DNA of 64,000 nt from Parus major (GCF_001522545.3 NC_031779.1:3644763-3708762); one strand, 5' to 3'; shown: positions 1 through 14,240, counted from the stretch's first letter. Program-made: numbers and translations. Notes: generated from the letters alone by a model not told the origin.

Positions 1-189
1 TAAGAAGAAGCCAGTGCTGTGGTGTCCTTAAGGTCCATAATACTTAAATCCAAAATATTATGGAATGTCCTTTTATTTTGGTGCATTATGAGTCAGAAAA
101 TAACAAATGGAAAGAAGTGAGGAGTTTTTATGTGTCTGTAATGCTTCTATCTGCTTCTGTTTCCCATTGTTTCCATCTGGACTATCTAG
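1..189. other. Window edge, no gene seen
   Basis: AT-rich sequence. The last 40 or so bases form a pyrimidine-rich stretch ending in CTATCTAG at 182-189, which serves as the acceptor of the candidate exon that follows. Nothing else is recognised. Confidence 0.5.
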
Positions 190-374
190 ATTGCTCACCA
201 AGCTGCTGGCATTGAGAGGCATCCTGCATTTAAGCAAGTCTCAGGTGCAGCTGATGAACTGGCAAGGCTCTGACTTACAGAAACTAGATGGGTTTGTGAC
301 TGAAGCCAAGATGATTATGCAAGCTTGTACAGATTCTCTGTACCTTGGAAAGAACACAACACACACTAAAGTCA
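190..374 (+). CDS. Candidate internal exon of an unrecognised plus-strand gene
   Basis: A 185-nt stretch is bounded by a pyrimidine-rich acceptor ending in TAG at 187-189 and a strong GTAAGT donor at 375-380. One frame stays open across it: one leading base, 61 codons and one trailing base. The translation is protein-like and probably helical, with leucine-rich text such as LLTKLLALRGILHL followed by a polar stretch containing KMIMQACTDSLYLGK. I do not recognise the family. It lies beyond the 3' end of TPM1 on the opposite strand. The next mammalian gene on that side is LACTB, but this peptide does not resemble it. It could be an exon of an unannotated gene, a decayed pseudogene exon, or a chance open frame between two splice-like sites. 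Confidence 0.3.
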
Positions 375-2545
375 GTAAGTTATACAGCTTCTCTCTATTA
401 AAAGAACTATTCCTGTGTGCATTTTCCAAAATCCTCCATGAAGATAAAAAGCATTATCCTTGTTTCCTCCGCTTTGACCTTTTTGATTCAATTCCCATTT
501 AATCTTTCACTGATGTTCCTGTTTTATTATTAAAAGAAGCCCACCCAGAGGAACACCTGAGAAAAAAAGCACACTATTTTTCTATGTGCTGAGTCATGTA
601 GAGTGTTTCCTTCCCCAGTTTTAAAATTTAGTTAGCTAATCACTTTCTTCTTTTGCTGCGACTAATGAACATTGCAGCAGTTGTAGACAGCTCAGTGCAA
701 TAGATATTCCTATGATATTAACAGTATAGTTAATCCAGATTTTGAGTAGCATTTAATACACATAATACCTTACAGATCCAGAGCTGAGGCAGTGTTCTAT
801 AGGTGCAGCCTACTGCTTTAGCCTTGTTTCCTAATCTAAGTTCCTCTTCCTTCTTATCTCTCACCCATTCAATAACTCTTGATTGAACTGACTGACCACA
901 CAGAACTCTAAAAGATAACACACATTCCTGCAACTTTTGTGAACATAAAGAACCATTAAGATAGAACATGACTCTGAGGGTCATGATGGAAGGAAAGCAC
1001 ATGCTGCAGCATGCCTTGTATGTTATTCAGTATCACAGAAATCCCAAGAAGGAGCAGAAAACAACACAAATGTCTCTGTACCTGGGAAAGAATTCATTCC
1101 AAGTTTACAGCCAACCATGAGACAAGAATCTGCAAGAATGCAGGTTTTGCCAGTTCTGGTGCTCTCACAACTACTCATTTCATTGAGAGAGGTCAGCTCA
1201 AAACCCAAACCAGACAATTACATAGCATGGCTGTACAATTAGGATACATTTCAAACTGCCAAATGTATTTTTAAAAGATTAAAAGAAAGGGTGAGTAACT
1301 CTCCAAACCAGGACATACATCTTGAGGAAGGCTGAACGATGCAGGGTTCTGTGATTTAACAAATTTTTATTTAAAATAGCAAAGTAGCTGCAAATTTGCT
1401 AGAATGGGGTTAAATTTGGACTCAATTTACTTGTTTTTGCAAGCCAGTGCTTTGTAGCTTCACTGAGTTCATTTTTTCAATGAGTGTATGATTAGACACT
1501 GCATCTAAAGAACCCATGAAGGGTAGTGGCTTATGAGATATGGTAAAAACAATTTTCCTGCTCCAGTAAAAGCCCTTATGTGTATTTATGTGTCTGTTGC
1601 TAGTTGGCAAAAAAGCCACTTGGTGTGATTCATCATCATCACATTCACTGCTCCATTCAGCTCTCCTTGAAACTGGAAAGCTTTTATTTACCTATTCACC
1701 TGCAACAGTGCACTTTGGGGAAGTCTACTCTGTAAATGTATTTTTTCCAGATCAATTCTTATCTCCTTACTTGCACATGCTTGCCTTGTTAATGGTACGT
1801 ACCATTAAGAGATATGAAAACCACAGACTTCTCATACCCTTACACAGTGAGAGCTGAACTCAGGTTCCCCAAACCACAAAGCAGTTTGTGGTCTCCTGAA
1901 AAGCAATTTTAAGCAGCAAAAAACCGCTCTGACCTCACTGAGACACATTGTTTAGGACAAGCACATAGCAAGGGACCATACCAGCAGTGCAGTGGAGGTG
2001 GCAGCACACTTGGCTGGGTAAGACTTGAAGCTCAGTGCCAAGAGCTCCTCTGTTCTGCACAGCCCCCAGCTCTCTGGGCAGCCTTGGGCCCTACTCTACA
2101 AACAATTCCCAGCACAGTATTTCATCCTCCTGACTGCAGCAGCACCAGTGAAGCCACACATACATGGGGACCTGAACTCTATCAGCTCAGCTACCTGACA
2201 CTTCATCCTTGAGCTAAGCAAGGAAGGAGCAAGAGATGAGAGTAACTGTGCACCATGTGGTTGGAATTTTATCTGTCAGTCTCCAGTACAAACTAAGGCC
2301 TTGCAGGAGCCTTGTAACATGTACTTTGCTACCCAAAATCACAAGGGAAACATGAAGGCACGAATTTAATCCTTTCCATTTAGGATGACTTGGCACCAGC
2401 CAATAAATCACACAAAAGCTTTTAGTGTTACCATGTTCCTCCCTTTAAACAGAATAAAAAAAAAACAGGCTTGTACCAGTACATCTTCCCTCTCTGACTT
2501 GCACTTATCCTGAAATTATTGTGTATTAAGATGGAGGGTTTAGGG
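375..2545. other. Intergenic, no gene seen
   Basis: AT-rich single-copy-looking sequence with short open frames that lack coding character. No repeat family was recognised by eye. Confidence 0.5.
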
Positions 2546-2972
2546 TGTTGTCTCTTCCTTCTTTTCTTCTTCATCTTCTTCTTCTAGAGATTTTTGGGTA
2601 GTGATAGGTGATTGGATAGAAAATGCCACAGTGCAGCACAGAGGTGTTGGGTCATTGGGTCACTAAGGAAAATAATTCATGTGTCTATAGTTAATTGGGT
2701 TAGAATAAGTATAAAGATAAAAAAGCTGTACTGTTCAGGCCATTTTGTGCCTTTCAAGCCAATCTGAGCCAGGCAATGGTGGGCTGAACTTGAGCAGAAA
2801 GTCTGGGGAAGACCTGCCAAGTCTTTTGATATATATTAATAAACATGAGAAACAAGAAGTAAACGAGTCTTTGGAGAATTGTTCCTGAAACAGAACTGAG
2901 ATAAGGGAAACTCCCCTTTGAGGGAGTATCCCAAGGGGCTCAGCCCTGAGGAGACCAAAATCTCCAGCAACA
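2546..2972 (+). mobile_element. Solo LTR of an endogenous retrovirus
   Basis: The 427-bp block begins TGTTG and ends CAACA, a perfect 5-bp inverted terminal repeat of the LTR type. In the plus orientation it has a TATA-like box (GTATAAAGATAAAAA) near 2710 and a TTAATAAACA polyadenylation signal near 2838, giving a U3-R-U5 order. The 5' end is a C/T-rich run (TTCTTCTTC type). No internal retroviral sequence adjoins it, and I found no matching target-site duplication. The class is therefore uncertain; ERVK-like is my guess. It sits about 0.8 kb beyond the distal TPM1 polyadenylation signal. Confidence 0.5.
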
Positions 2973-3729
2973 CATTACTTTACCTCTTTAGCAGCTCACA
3001 GCAGCAGCCAATAAACTCATCTGGTTTCAGCTGCTTGCTAAGAGTGCTCTAATGGAAATTCCTTGGTGATCTGGAAGGTTATCTGTACCTGTCTCCTACC
3101 AAGCTCCTTGCTGCTAGAGGGATGGACAGCATCAGCTTTCAGCAATATACTACAAAGAAGGAATAAAAATGATTAAGTCCTGAAGCTGCTCATTGACAGA
3201 CCTCACAATTCAAATAAAGACACCTACATATGTAGAAATTAGCAACCAGCAGTGAAAAGCTGAGTTCTCTTATGAACATGACATGATTTTCCAAGGTTTA
3301 CCACAGTACTGAAGTAAATTAGCACAGATAATACACACACATAGATGGTGGTGCTTCCAAGGGCATGGCCTCCAGGACTCATTTCCCAAAGAGGTCTATG
3401 GGAGCCCTGCAATGGTCTTTCCAAAACATTTTGGTCAATGACAAGTAATTCTGGAAAGCTCTGTCATCTACTAGGGGATACCTGCATCTTGCAGACAGCT
3501 GGGCATGCAGGCAAGTGACAGGGACAGGTTCCTGCCTGATCCTGAGCAGATCCACATCTGTCCAAACCAGCACATTTCTATACATTGGCCTAACAACACA
3601 GAAAATACTGAGAGCCAGTGTGTTAATATCAACACAATGAGGGACACTGCACACATGCAGAGTTTACACAGGGATACACAGGAAACTGATGTGATGAAAA
3701 ACAAACCACAGGAGAACAAAATTAAAAAA
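2973..3729. other. Intergenic spacer downstream of TPM1
   Basis: Sequence between the LTR and the distal TPM1 polyadenylation signal. No coding exon or repeat was recognised. Confidence 0.5.
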
Positions 3730-4584
3730 GTGTCCTAAAATGTGCATTTTATTTCATATAATTATACAATGTTTACATACAGGTATACTTTTAAGACTGC
3801 TCAAAGAAAGTGTGAAAAAAGTGAGGCAAATATCAGTTTAAAAATTCCTCCCCTACCCCAAATCCCCCACAAATAAAATACATTTTAACACAATCTCTTC
3901 CAAATTAATGTTTTGTCCTGAATTTATTGACTCTTTCATTTCAACATGAAAAATACAATTGAATGAAAACTCAAGGTGAAATGCTGACCTACACTTCTGT
4001 ATTGAGTTGCAAGAATACAATTTAAAACCTTCAGAAGCCTTCACTTGTCTCCACTGCTTATATATCTTCATTTTACTGAATTAGAAGGCACAGAAAGTCC
4101 AAATTCTCACAGATCAGTCAAGTTATGATAAAAATAAATTACTGTGCTGGACAACTCCTGACTTGTCTGATATCAAACAAAAGACTTCAAGTAGAACCTT
4201 TTGTTGAAAATAGCACCATTTCCACCTGATCTCTCTTGAACATGAATCATTCTTCTCATGTAAAAACTGTAGTTGGCACTTGAGGTGGGAAACTTTCTGC
4301 CACAGCCAGGATTCTTCAAGGACTAAGCAAACCAAATTGCTGAACTCTCTACAAAGTGTAGGTAACATTTCTGTTGGGAAATGGCACATTTAACCCATAA
4401 TGTAATGTCACTTAACCCGCATATGGCTTGCCCATTTTGGTGTTTCCCTGACCCCTGCTTGATAATTTAGCAGATGTTCTTGTGACTGTGGTGAAACTAA
4501 AAAAAAAGACATGTTTATGGGGCTCCACGGCAAGCAGGTGTAAGAATAATAAAACAAATAGTGTGGTTGCCACTAAGAAGGTTT
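3730..4584 (-). other. TPM1: TPM1 3' UTR following exon 9d
   Basis: This runs from the exon 9d stop codon to just past an AATAAA signal (minus strand) at 3748-3753. It is the distal polyadenylation site, for smooth-muscle and non-muscle transcripts. The exact cleavage point is inferred from the signal. Confidence 0.7.
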
Positions 4585-4667
4585 TCACATGTTGTTTAAC
4601 TCCAGTAAAGTTTGATCCAGCATCTGATGCATACTAAGGTTTTCTTCTTTGGCATGCGCCACTTTCT
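4585..4667 (-). CDS. TPM1: TPM1 exon 9d, smooth and non-muscle C-terminus
   Basis: Read on the minus strand after an ACAACAG acceptor, the exon supplies 27 residues starting EKVAHAKEENLSMHQ and ending LLELNNM, then TGA. This is the 9d-type tail of alpha-tropomyosin. It gives the head-to-tail overlap used in smooth-muscle and cytoskeletal isoforms and lacks the strong troponin-T-binding character of 9a. The first codon is split with exon 8 (G|AG). At 83 nt including the stop it equals exon 9a, so swapping the two keeps total length constant. Confidence 0.98.
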
Positions 4668-5871
4668 CTGTTGTGGGATTAGAAAATTAAAACATGAATA
4701 GCAGTTCTTTGGAGACACTGATTCTCAGAACATGAAGGCATGCAATCATCACTTCTCTCAGAGGGTTTAGAAAGTTAAGAAATGTGCATGCTCATAAATA
4801 CCAATGTTTCCAGATAACACAACCAGAGAGAATTCCAAACTAATAAAACAAACAGCAAGTAATGCAAGTTTAGAACTGTTTACAGCTGCATTTGTTAAGA
4901 AAATGCACTGCCAACACAGACACAATGTTCTGGAAGCTCTTTTCTTATAGGTATGTGAGATAATAAGTGCCTTTTTTAGTTTTTGGTTTTTTTCCCTATA
5001 AAGTAGGCAATAAAAAAAATAAGTTCTTTGCAGATACACAATTAAAAGTTTCATAGAATTCAAAAATACAAAGAACAAACAAATTACAACTACAATAGTT
5101 TTCAGTGAAGTGACCTTTAAGAAACTTATTTATTTTAGAAAATAAATAAACTCAAAGTTAGTAGCCTTATGTTGCATGCACATTTTAATAGGACAATCAC
5201 TTAACACACATAGTTGATACAATAAATGAGCATAATGTTCTGGTGGTGCATCCTACTGGGATCCAGTAATATTAACTTCATACTATGCAAGCATACCTTT
5301 AAACTGATTGGGTATTGCCAGATGGAGCTCACATTCTTTTTTTTTTTTAAATGTCAAGTACAAGCCAAATTCATAGTAAGGCAAAATTATCACATCAAAG
5401 TCTCCGGACAAAACAGCTGTAAGTATCCTTTAAGCTGGTTTTGAAATACAGAAATATGAATTCTAGTGAATATTTTTCTCTCACTGTGGTAAAAATCTTA
5501 GGGCCAATTCATGCTGCTGGATAAAATGGGTGCCTTTCTGCAATGCAGGTTGTTAATTTTTGGATATTGTTAGTGAAATGCTGTAGCTCTGCTCTTAAGT
5601 GGAAAAAGCTACTTCACAGCAGAAGAGCTTAGCGCTCCTACAAAATAGGTGTGTAGACACTTAATGAAAAGCCTCATCCAGAAGAAGCATTTCCATATTT
5701 TCCCAAGAGAAACTGAGAATTTCTTTCATTAATTTACCACAGAATCAACAGCTAAAAAAAAATAAATTAATTTCTAAGCTTCTTGCTGATTTTTACATTT
5801 ACTGATTCATTCTTTATGGAAATTTGGAAGAAGTTGTTTCAAACAACTTAAAAATATAGTCACACTAAAGT
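4668..5871 (-). other. TPM1: TPM1 intron and possible 9c 3' sequence
   Basis: AT-rich sequence between exons 9c and 9d. It contains AATAAA-type signals on the minus strand near 5127-5136, which could end transcripts using exon 9c; this use is not shown by the sequence. No repeat was recognised. Confidence 0.5.
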
Positions 5872-5945
5872 TTAATCCTCATTCAATGCCAGCTTTAGTT
5901 CATTAGTTAGGCGGCTGTTTTGCTCAAGTTGCTGGTAGAGTTGGT
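5872..5945 (-). CDS. TPM1: TPM1 exon 9c, brain-type C-terminus
   Basis: After a CCTGTACAG acceptor the exon encodes a 24-residue tail beginning DQLYQQLEQNSRL and ending LALNED, then TAA. This is the 9c tail used in mammalian brain isoforms (TMBr-1 and TMBr-3 types). It is 9 nt shorter than 9a or 9d, giving predicted proteins of 281 or 245 residues. The exon is intact, so neuronal isoforms can be made in this bird as far as the DNA shows. Confidence 0.96.
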
Positions 5946-8900
5946 CTGTACAGGCAGCAAGCAGGTTAGAAGGGAAAAAAGAGGCAGAATGAAGACAGAT
6001 TAGACAGAGAAAACAGTTAAATAAGAGTTAATAAAGAAACTGGTCACATGACAGACAGTTCAGTAACATAGAGAGAAACATTTTACCTCTGTTTCTAGAA
6101 CTCTAGTAATTAAATAGCTACTCCAAGGAACAGCTAGTGTACCACATGAAGAACTGGCTAAGAATTCTGTTGTGGGGAACAGCTGTGAGACACAAACTGG
6201 AACAGAAATGGAAGAACTGCAGCTATGTTCCTAGAAGTACTGTCTTGCTTTAGTCTTCTGGACAACTGTGAAAGAGTTTGTTTACTGTTTTTGTTTACTG
6301 AGTGCCATTTTTCTTTGCAAACTATTTAAAGTGTGGTGGAATCTCATCTGCCAGTAGAGATAATGCAATTGCACCACAGCCAGCATAAGAAACAGCAGGA
6401 GAGATACTCTAAGGCAACTACCACCAGGTCTGACTCAGCCCATACTTCTTTCCTAGGAAATCTGATGGGCTAAAATGTTATTTTTGACAGGAAAATATAC
6501 TTGTGCTACTGGAATCAACACACTTTGATACCTTTAGATTGCCAAGTTTTACTTTGTAAGAAAACAGACTCACATTTGGTGAAAATGAAAAGGAAGGATG
6601 AACACCTTGCTCAAAAACAGAGGGGACAATTCATGCTGAAATAGAACAGCCACAGCCATGTTGTGACAGCACATTTAGTGAGAGTTGCTCTGCAGAGTGA
6701 AAAAAATGTTCCACAATGGCTTTTGACTATCTTGTGTTCTCAAACTGTCCATGTTCTTCCCAATAGCCTAACTGCACTCCTGACCTCTTGATCCCAGATT
6801 ATTCCCCTACAGGAAATGACTGTTTCTAATTATTTTCCACAAGCTGCCTAACAGCTTCCACAGGAATCCTCTTCCCCTGCAGGCACTGGACAAGGCAAAG
6901 CTGCACAGAGCGCTGGTCTGCAGGACATGCTTGTATGGTGAGCAACTCCTCCCAGCTTCCTCTCTAGCCCAAACTCCCACAGCTAGCTCAGGAAAGCCAG
7001 GGCACATTTCACAGCTCTCATCCTGCACCAGTAACAAATGGATCTTGTCCCTCTCATCATGATAATGATATGTGGAAAAAAGCCCCAAACCTTAGAGTAA
7101 CTAAAATTTCCCTTTGTCTGGCAAGGTGTATATAGTTGTTATTCAAAAATAAGTCATGTGAGCTTACGCTTACCATCATCACAGAAATCTGCTCTCTGAC
7201 TGAGGCAGAGACTTGCAGTATTTCTCAGCTTCCAAAACAACTAAATCCCCCAGCAGAGCAGGGAAGGCACTTCCCTGTGCAGTGAGCCCTTGATTCCCCA
7301 TGGGCCATGTGTCTATCTGCTCCAGCCAGAGCCAGGCTCTGCAGGAGCCCCAGCAGCTGAGCAGGGAGCTCTGGCTCTGTGCAGAGCCAGCACAGCTCAG
7401 CCTCTGCTCAGCAGAACCCTGCACTCCTGTGAAGAAGCCTCAGGCACAAAACCAGCCACACAAGGCAGCTACAATCCCACACTGGAGCAGGGAGCCACAA
7501 CAACTCCCTGGAACGAAGATCAGTGCAGCAGGACCACCCAGGAATTCTGCCTGGAGATCTACATTGCACTGCCCGTTTCCAGCACTCTGTTCAGCAACCT
7601 GCCATCCTTCAGTGTGCAGCTGATCATGTATGACTGATACAAAAGGCAAAATTTTAATACTGATCTTTAAAATCACTATGTCAAAAACTGACAGATTCCT
7701 ACAATGGAATTTGCTTTTTTTGTTTACTTCTCTTAAGGAACACCAGTATTGCAAGGAATTGAGTGGACAAAAAACTCCTCTAAAACAATGAAACAAAACA
7801 CAATAGATTAAGAAGCTGGAGTTGCTGTAGCATATTTTACTCTGGCTCAGATGACAAATTACAGTTGAACACATTCCCCCTAATGCTTGCATTTGTGAAG
7901 TTATTAGCCTCAGTCATTTACAAATGCTTATCCCATTATATTTGGTTAACTTTTATATATCCCATTCTATTTGGTTACCCTTCACACACAGCTGCTTACT
8001 GTGTGTCAGCTGAGGAGCAGTAAGTTACTGGACTTTATTACTTGAACTATCTGTGATTGCTGATACATATCCTGTATTTGGGCTTCTCCCCCAGCCATTA
8101 GGATGTGCCATAGGCAGAAAAGTGGGATATGCCAAAGTTATCCACAGATGGCAGGCCAGGAAGGGAATGCATCCATTCACAAGGCTTATTTGGAAAACAA
8201 GTTCTGAGGAGGGGAGAAAATCTAGTTTAGACTGCACTGTTGAATAATCTTGAGGCTGAACTAGAAAAGACATTCCCATTATTCTGCAAGTTAAAAATTA
8301 CAATTCAGCTATGGTATAAGCAATTTATTTAGCTTTGGTGACCTCAGAACTTTGGCAATATACAGTTACAGCATCACCAGAAATCTGTCCAGTTTTTACT
8401 TTCATTATTGTTCACTTTCATGTGAACTGGAAAATAACTTCTTTCACTGTGATGTAAATAAAGTTCAAATAAGGCAATAAACTCCCTAGTTGCAAATAAC
8501 AATACAAAAAAAGCACAAGATGTCAGTATTAAATGCTCCATCCTTAATTAGACAGTGACAAATCAGCTGAAATCTGAAATCCATGATGTTCCACTTTGAA
8601 GCAGAGTAATTTCATTAATAGTATAATCATGAGAACTTTCCTACTCCAGCTTTGAAACATTTCTCATGAGTCTACAGTTCAAACTCTCAAGTCTGAGCTA
8701 AACACAAATGGAAAGCTACCAAATTGTCCTGAATGAACTTCCAATCCTACCATGCCACTCAAGAAAAATATATTGTAAAAATCCCAAAATGTTAGCAAGC
8801 ATCATCTCTGCTGAATAACCGAGGTGTGGAAGAGGGAAAACTTTTTCACAAGACATTTCAAGGATTATTTTTGGGTGAAAAAAAGAATTTAAAGTTTTTT

Positions 8901-9379
8901 GCTGCTGCCTCTTTAAATCTGTCTCAAATATATAAGTTAACGAACAAACACATTTAAATAAAGGTAAGAAGTTTTCAGCATAAAGCTAGGAAAAGATTTC
9001 AGGCTTTAAAGTGAAAAATCTGGTTACATCAAGGATGTAACTGCTCTCTCAGCCATGCTCCCACGACCAAGTGACCCCAAGGAAGTACTGTCCTGGCAAA
9101 TTTTGTCCTAACAATAACAACTGGAAAAATTCCTATTACATTTATTTGTCATTTTATCTGCAGCAGAGTTTAAGAAAAAACTAAGATAATAATTGGTCAG
9201 TTTTCACACCATCCCACACACTGCACTCACTGGCTTGGCATTGTCAACATTCAGGCAAAAGTGTTTTCAGCTAAAAAATGAAAACACCAAAAAATGAAAT
9301 CCCTAATGACATAAAAGCACAGATTTTATTAATAACTTAAATAGTTATTTAAATAAATAAAAGGCAAAGGAATAGCAAA
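5946..9379 (-). other. TPM1: TPM1 intron between 9b and 9c
   Basis: Intronic sequence of 3.4 kb. It includes a GC-richer patch at about 7300-7600 with a perfect 9-bp hairpin at 7371-7390. No coding exon of TPM1 or other genes was recognised in it. Confidence 0.6.
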
Positions 9380-9590
9380 AGGGATACAGCTGGGATATTT
9401 ATTTTACATTGAGAAATGTAGTTTCTGTACAGCAGAGCACAAACAGAGCATGTTCTGAGACAGATGATAGAGGAAGAGTCAACTAAGCTAGAAGACAGGA
9501 CAATGAACCCATGAAACATCCAAAGCTTGGAAAGATGTTTTATCCAACCCAATGAAGATGTCTTTGGAGAACTGAAGCAAAGAAAATTAT
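9380..9590 (-). CDS. TPM1: TPM1 exon 9b, striated-muscle terminal exon (Ile codon end, stop, 3' UTR)
   Basis: A strong acceptor (long pyrimidine run ending CATGCAG at 9591-9597 on the minus strand) precedes ATAATTTTCTTTGCTTCAG. Joined to the AT left by exon 9a, its first base makes ATA (Ile), followed by TAA. The striated protein therefore ends DMTSI, as known for vertebrate alpha-tropomyosin. The rest is 3' UTR, resembling from memory the mammalian 9b UTR (CTTTGCTTCA then TTCTCC). It ends after an AATAAA at 9398-9403 (minus strand); the cleavage site is estimated. Confidence 0.88.
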
Positions 9591-10993
9591 CTGCATGAAA
9601 AGAAAAAGAGATAAGGTAGAAAATGAAAAAGAGGTACAGTAAAGGCTTCCAAAGAAGCAGCAATGGCACAGCAGAGCCCAGCATGCTGAGATGACAGTGC
9701 TAGAGAAACAGCACACCATGCTGGGACTGGAATGATACAGTCATTTCCTCATGTACCAGAAGAGTACAATTTTAAGTCTGTTTTCCACTTAGAAATATCC
9801 AAAATTGAAGAAATATTGCAATCTCTGTATACAGAGGAGGAAGAAAGAAATCAATTTGCTTGATAAGCCACTGAACAAAACCGTATGTTGGGAAGGAATT
9901 TAAAAACAAAAAATCAAAGCATACAAAGCAGGCAACATTTAGTAGAGACTAAACTATTGGTAAAGAGATGGAGGAAAGTAATGAACAGACATGGGGACAA
10001 AAAAACATTTAAAATATGGGTGGACACAAAATATATTTCAAGCTCTAAGCAAACCTTATGTCTTGTTGAAAGCAGGTCTAGGCTTCCAAAAGGGAATGCT
10101 GGGACTAAACACTGCACCTGAGAGCCACCACAGCTCTTCCCCCTTCCCATGTCTGCTGCAGTGCTCATGCATGGGAAGGTGGAGCAGCACAGCTGACCTC
10201 TGTTCAGAGTGTGTGGAACAAGAGTCAGTTTGTGTCAAACACTGCACTGACAAGTCACACAGCTGGCTGATTCTCTCCTTTCCTGCCACTCTTTATTCTT
10301 CTCCTTATGACTCGAGTTGGTATGACCATATTTTTGGTGTATGCAAATAAAATTACTATTGCTATCCAGAAAATACGCAGAAGCAACCTACAATTCAATT
10401 GCTGCCTTTACAGGTTTAAATGACAAGGTATTTTAAATCCATTTCCACACATGTAATTTAGTGACAACAGCTGAAATTTTCAGAGCTGTTATAGAAATTT
10501 AGATAAACACTTTCTACTGCCATTAATAGAGAATACAACTAAATCTAAATTTCTCTGACATTTTTGCAGGAACTTTGCCACAGCAAAAACTGTGACAGCA
10601 GGCAAAGAAATACATTTTGAATACAACATGTACCACAGCAATTTTCTTTTGTAAAATGAATATGATAAGCCTGGTAGATAATGTTTGAACAGAGGTGAAC
10701 TGAAAGGATAAACACAGAGCTACAAATAAAGGGCAACCACAAGACACAAGGATTGCAGACACAGAATCGAAGAGTAACCACAAGCTTACAAAATCACCAT
10801 GAGTATTTACCAGGCTCAGCACAACACTCACCCACACTTTGCCAGGGTAAAGCAATTGTTCATGGTATTTTGTACACCTATTCTGTCTAAAGGAAAGCAT
10901 CTCCCACCACACAGGGAGCATCATTTCACAAGGCCGGTAGTGCACTATCAGTGAGGGCAGGGAAGCAGGAGCAGGCACAAGCTGGGAAGACAT
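9591..10993 (-). other. TPM1: TPM1 intron between 9a and 9b
   Basis: Intronic sequence. It would become 3' UTR in transcripts that keep exon 9a unspliced. No repeat or extra exon was recognised. Confidence 0.6.
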
Positions 10994-12395
<1,402 letters not shown>

Positions 12396-12653
12396 TCAGG
12401 ACAAACACAGACTACTTTAGGAAACACACACACAGTACTTAGGAGTAGGGGAGAAGTAATTCAAATGAGGAAAAAAGTACAGTGAGAGGAGGCAAATAAT
12501 AAGGCTAATATAAACTAATTTCTAGGGTAGATATTTAACATTAAACTGTTCCCAAAATGGTATGTTCACTCTTAAGGCATCAAAGTAGTGTTTATACTAA
12601 AAGAATCCAAGGTGCATTGGAAGATGCATTGCAAAGAATGACTCTAATTTTAC

Positions 12654-12716
12654 CTCCTTCAGTTTGTCAGTCAGAACTTTAATCTCCTCTTCATACTTGT
12701 CCTCTTTCTGTGAGTA
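12654..12716 (-). CDS. TPM1: TPM1 exon 7
   Basis: A 63-nt constitutive exon encoding YSQKEDKYEEEIKVLTDKLK and Glu. It has an ATTACAG acceptor and a GTAAAA donor. Length and sequence are standard for the gene. Confidence 0.98.
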
Positions 12717-13257
12717 CTGTAATTAGAAAGAAGATCACTGGTATTAGATGGGTATTCTAAATATACAAAAAAACCCCCACATTTGAAACTCTACTAATAG
12801 ATTATCTGTACACAAGAAATTGTTATAGGTAAAACAGAATTAATTCCACTTGGAAGGCTGTGGTAATACAGTTTATCACAAGAGTCAAACTTCCCTTGAC
12901 TTATGTTCCAGTGCAATATGGTGGGAACTTTGAGAAGAAATTAGTACTGCAGTTTTAAAAAGGAATGTCTTTTGGAGAAATTTAATGTTAGTACACAATG
13001 CCATTCTGAGGGACATTCTACAATTAACACTTAATCCTGTCAGAGTTCTCAAGAGAACACATGGCCAAATAATACTGACCTATTTGGAACTACAAGATAT
13101 GCTATGTTCCAATAGGAGCCAAATATGAATTGAGTAGTCAATCCAAATGCCTCTATTGACAACAGCCCTGAAGAAATGCTGCAAAGTGATTGTCAAGCAA
13201 AGAAAGCCCCATTGGCCAGATGACAGTGTAAAGGACACATTCTCACATAAGTCTCTA

Positions 13258-13386
<129 letters not shown>

Positions 13387-13842
13387 TCAAGCAAAAGAAA
13401 CAGGAGAAAATAGGGGGAAAAGATAGAGAAAAATGAAAACAATTACAGGGCAAAAGAATGGCCTCAAAAGCAGCTGATCCATCACATATTAAAAGCAACT
13501 CTTTGTGATGCCAAATACCAGTTCAAGTGCACACGAAGACAATGACAAAGAAGAAATTTATCTACAGCTCTTGGCTTACACACAAACATTTACAGAGCTT
13601 TTACACATGAGACAGTTCAGCTTCTTTTGGCTGCACAGAAGATCAGTTTTAAAGAAAAAAATCAATAAATAAATAAAATAAAAAAAAAAAAAGAGACCAA
13701 AGAAAACCACCAAAGCAAGATGCAGAGAGAGTAAAGAGCATAGCAAGGACATATTTGTTACTACTGAGTGAGCTAACCGACTATGGAAGCTGAAAGACTT
13801 GGGTTGCAGTTAAACCTAAAAACTGTTTATTAGTATCAGTAC

Positions 13843-13918
13843 CTTATCCTCTGCAGCCATTAATGCTTTCAAGGTTTGATCCATTATTCTTAACTGTTCT
13901 TCCAGCTGTCGGACTTGG
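13843..13918 (-). CDS. TPM1: TPM1 exon 6a, alternative internal exon
   Basis: A 76-nt exon encoding QVRQLEEQLRIMDQTLKALM then AAEDK after the split Ser codon. It has the same length and phases as 6b, so either can be used without changing frame. 6a is the alternative in some non-striated isoforms. The acceptor is CTAACAG and the donor GTACTG. Confidence 0.98.
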
Positions 13919-14169
13919 CTGTTAGTGAACACATGAAATGCACAAAAGCCATTCACAAAATCAGTGTGCAGGTACAGCATGCAGTGACAAAACACACGCG
14001 CACATACACAGGAACACATTTATTCTGCCACTGACCACTTATTTCAACGATTACAGTAAATGAGCAAAACATAGCTTTGAGCTGAACACACAGTGTGCTG
14101 CCAATGTTTCATGCAGTTATAGTTCTAGTCTAGCACCTCACATACATCTCAGGGCAGTTCCACACTTAC

Positions 14170-14240
14170 CTTTCTGATAGCTCAGCACGCTCCTCAGCGC
14201 GCTCCAGGTCACTCTCAATGATCACCAGCTTACGAGCCAC
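14170..14240 (-). CDS. TPM1: TPM1 exon 5
   Basis: A 71-nt constitutive exon encoding VARKLVIIESDLERAEERAE then LSE and two bases of the Ser completed by 6a or 6b. The acceptor is CTTGCAG and the donor a consensus GTAAGT. Confidence 0.98.

Noticed and set aside
9138..9157. Alternative exon 9b acceptor (CTGCTGCAG before ATAAAATG)
   Set aside because: It also would give Ile-stop, but the pyrimidine tract is weaker and the following sequence lacks the UTR resemblance and well-spaced AATAAA found at 9380-9590.
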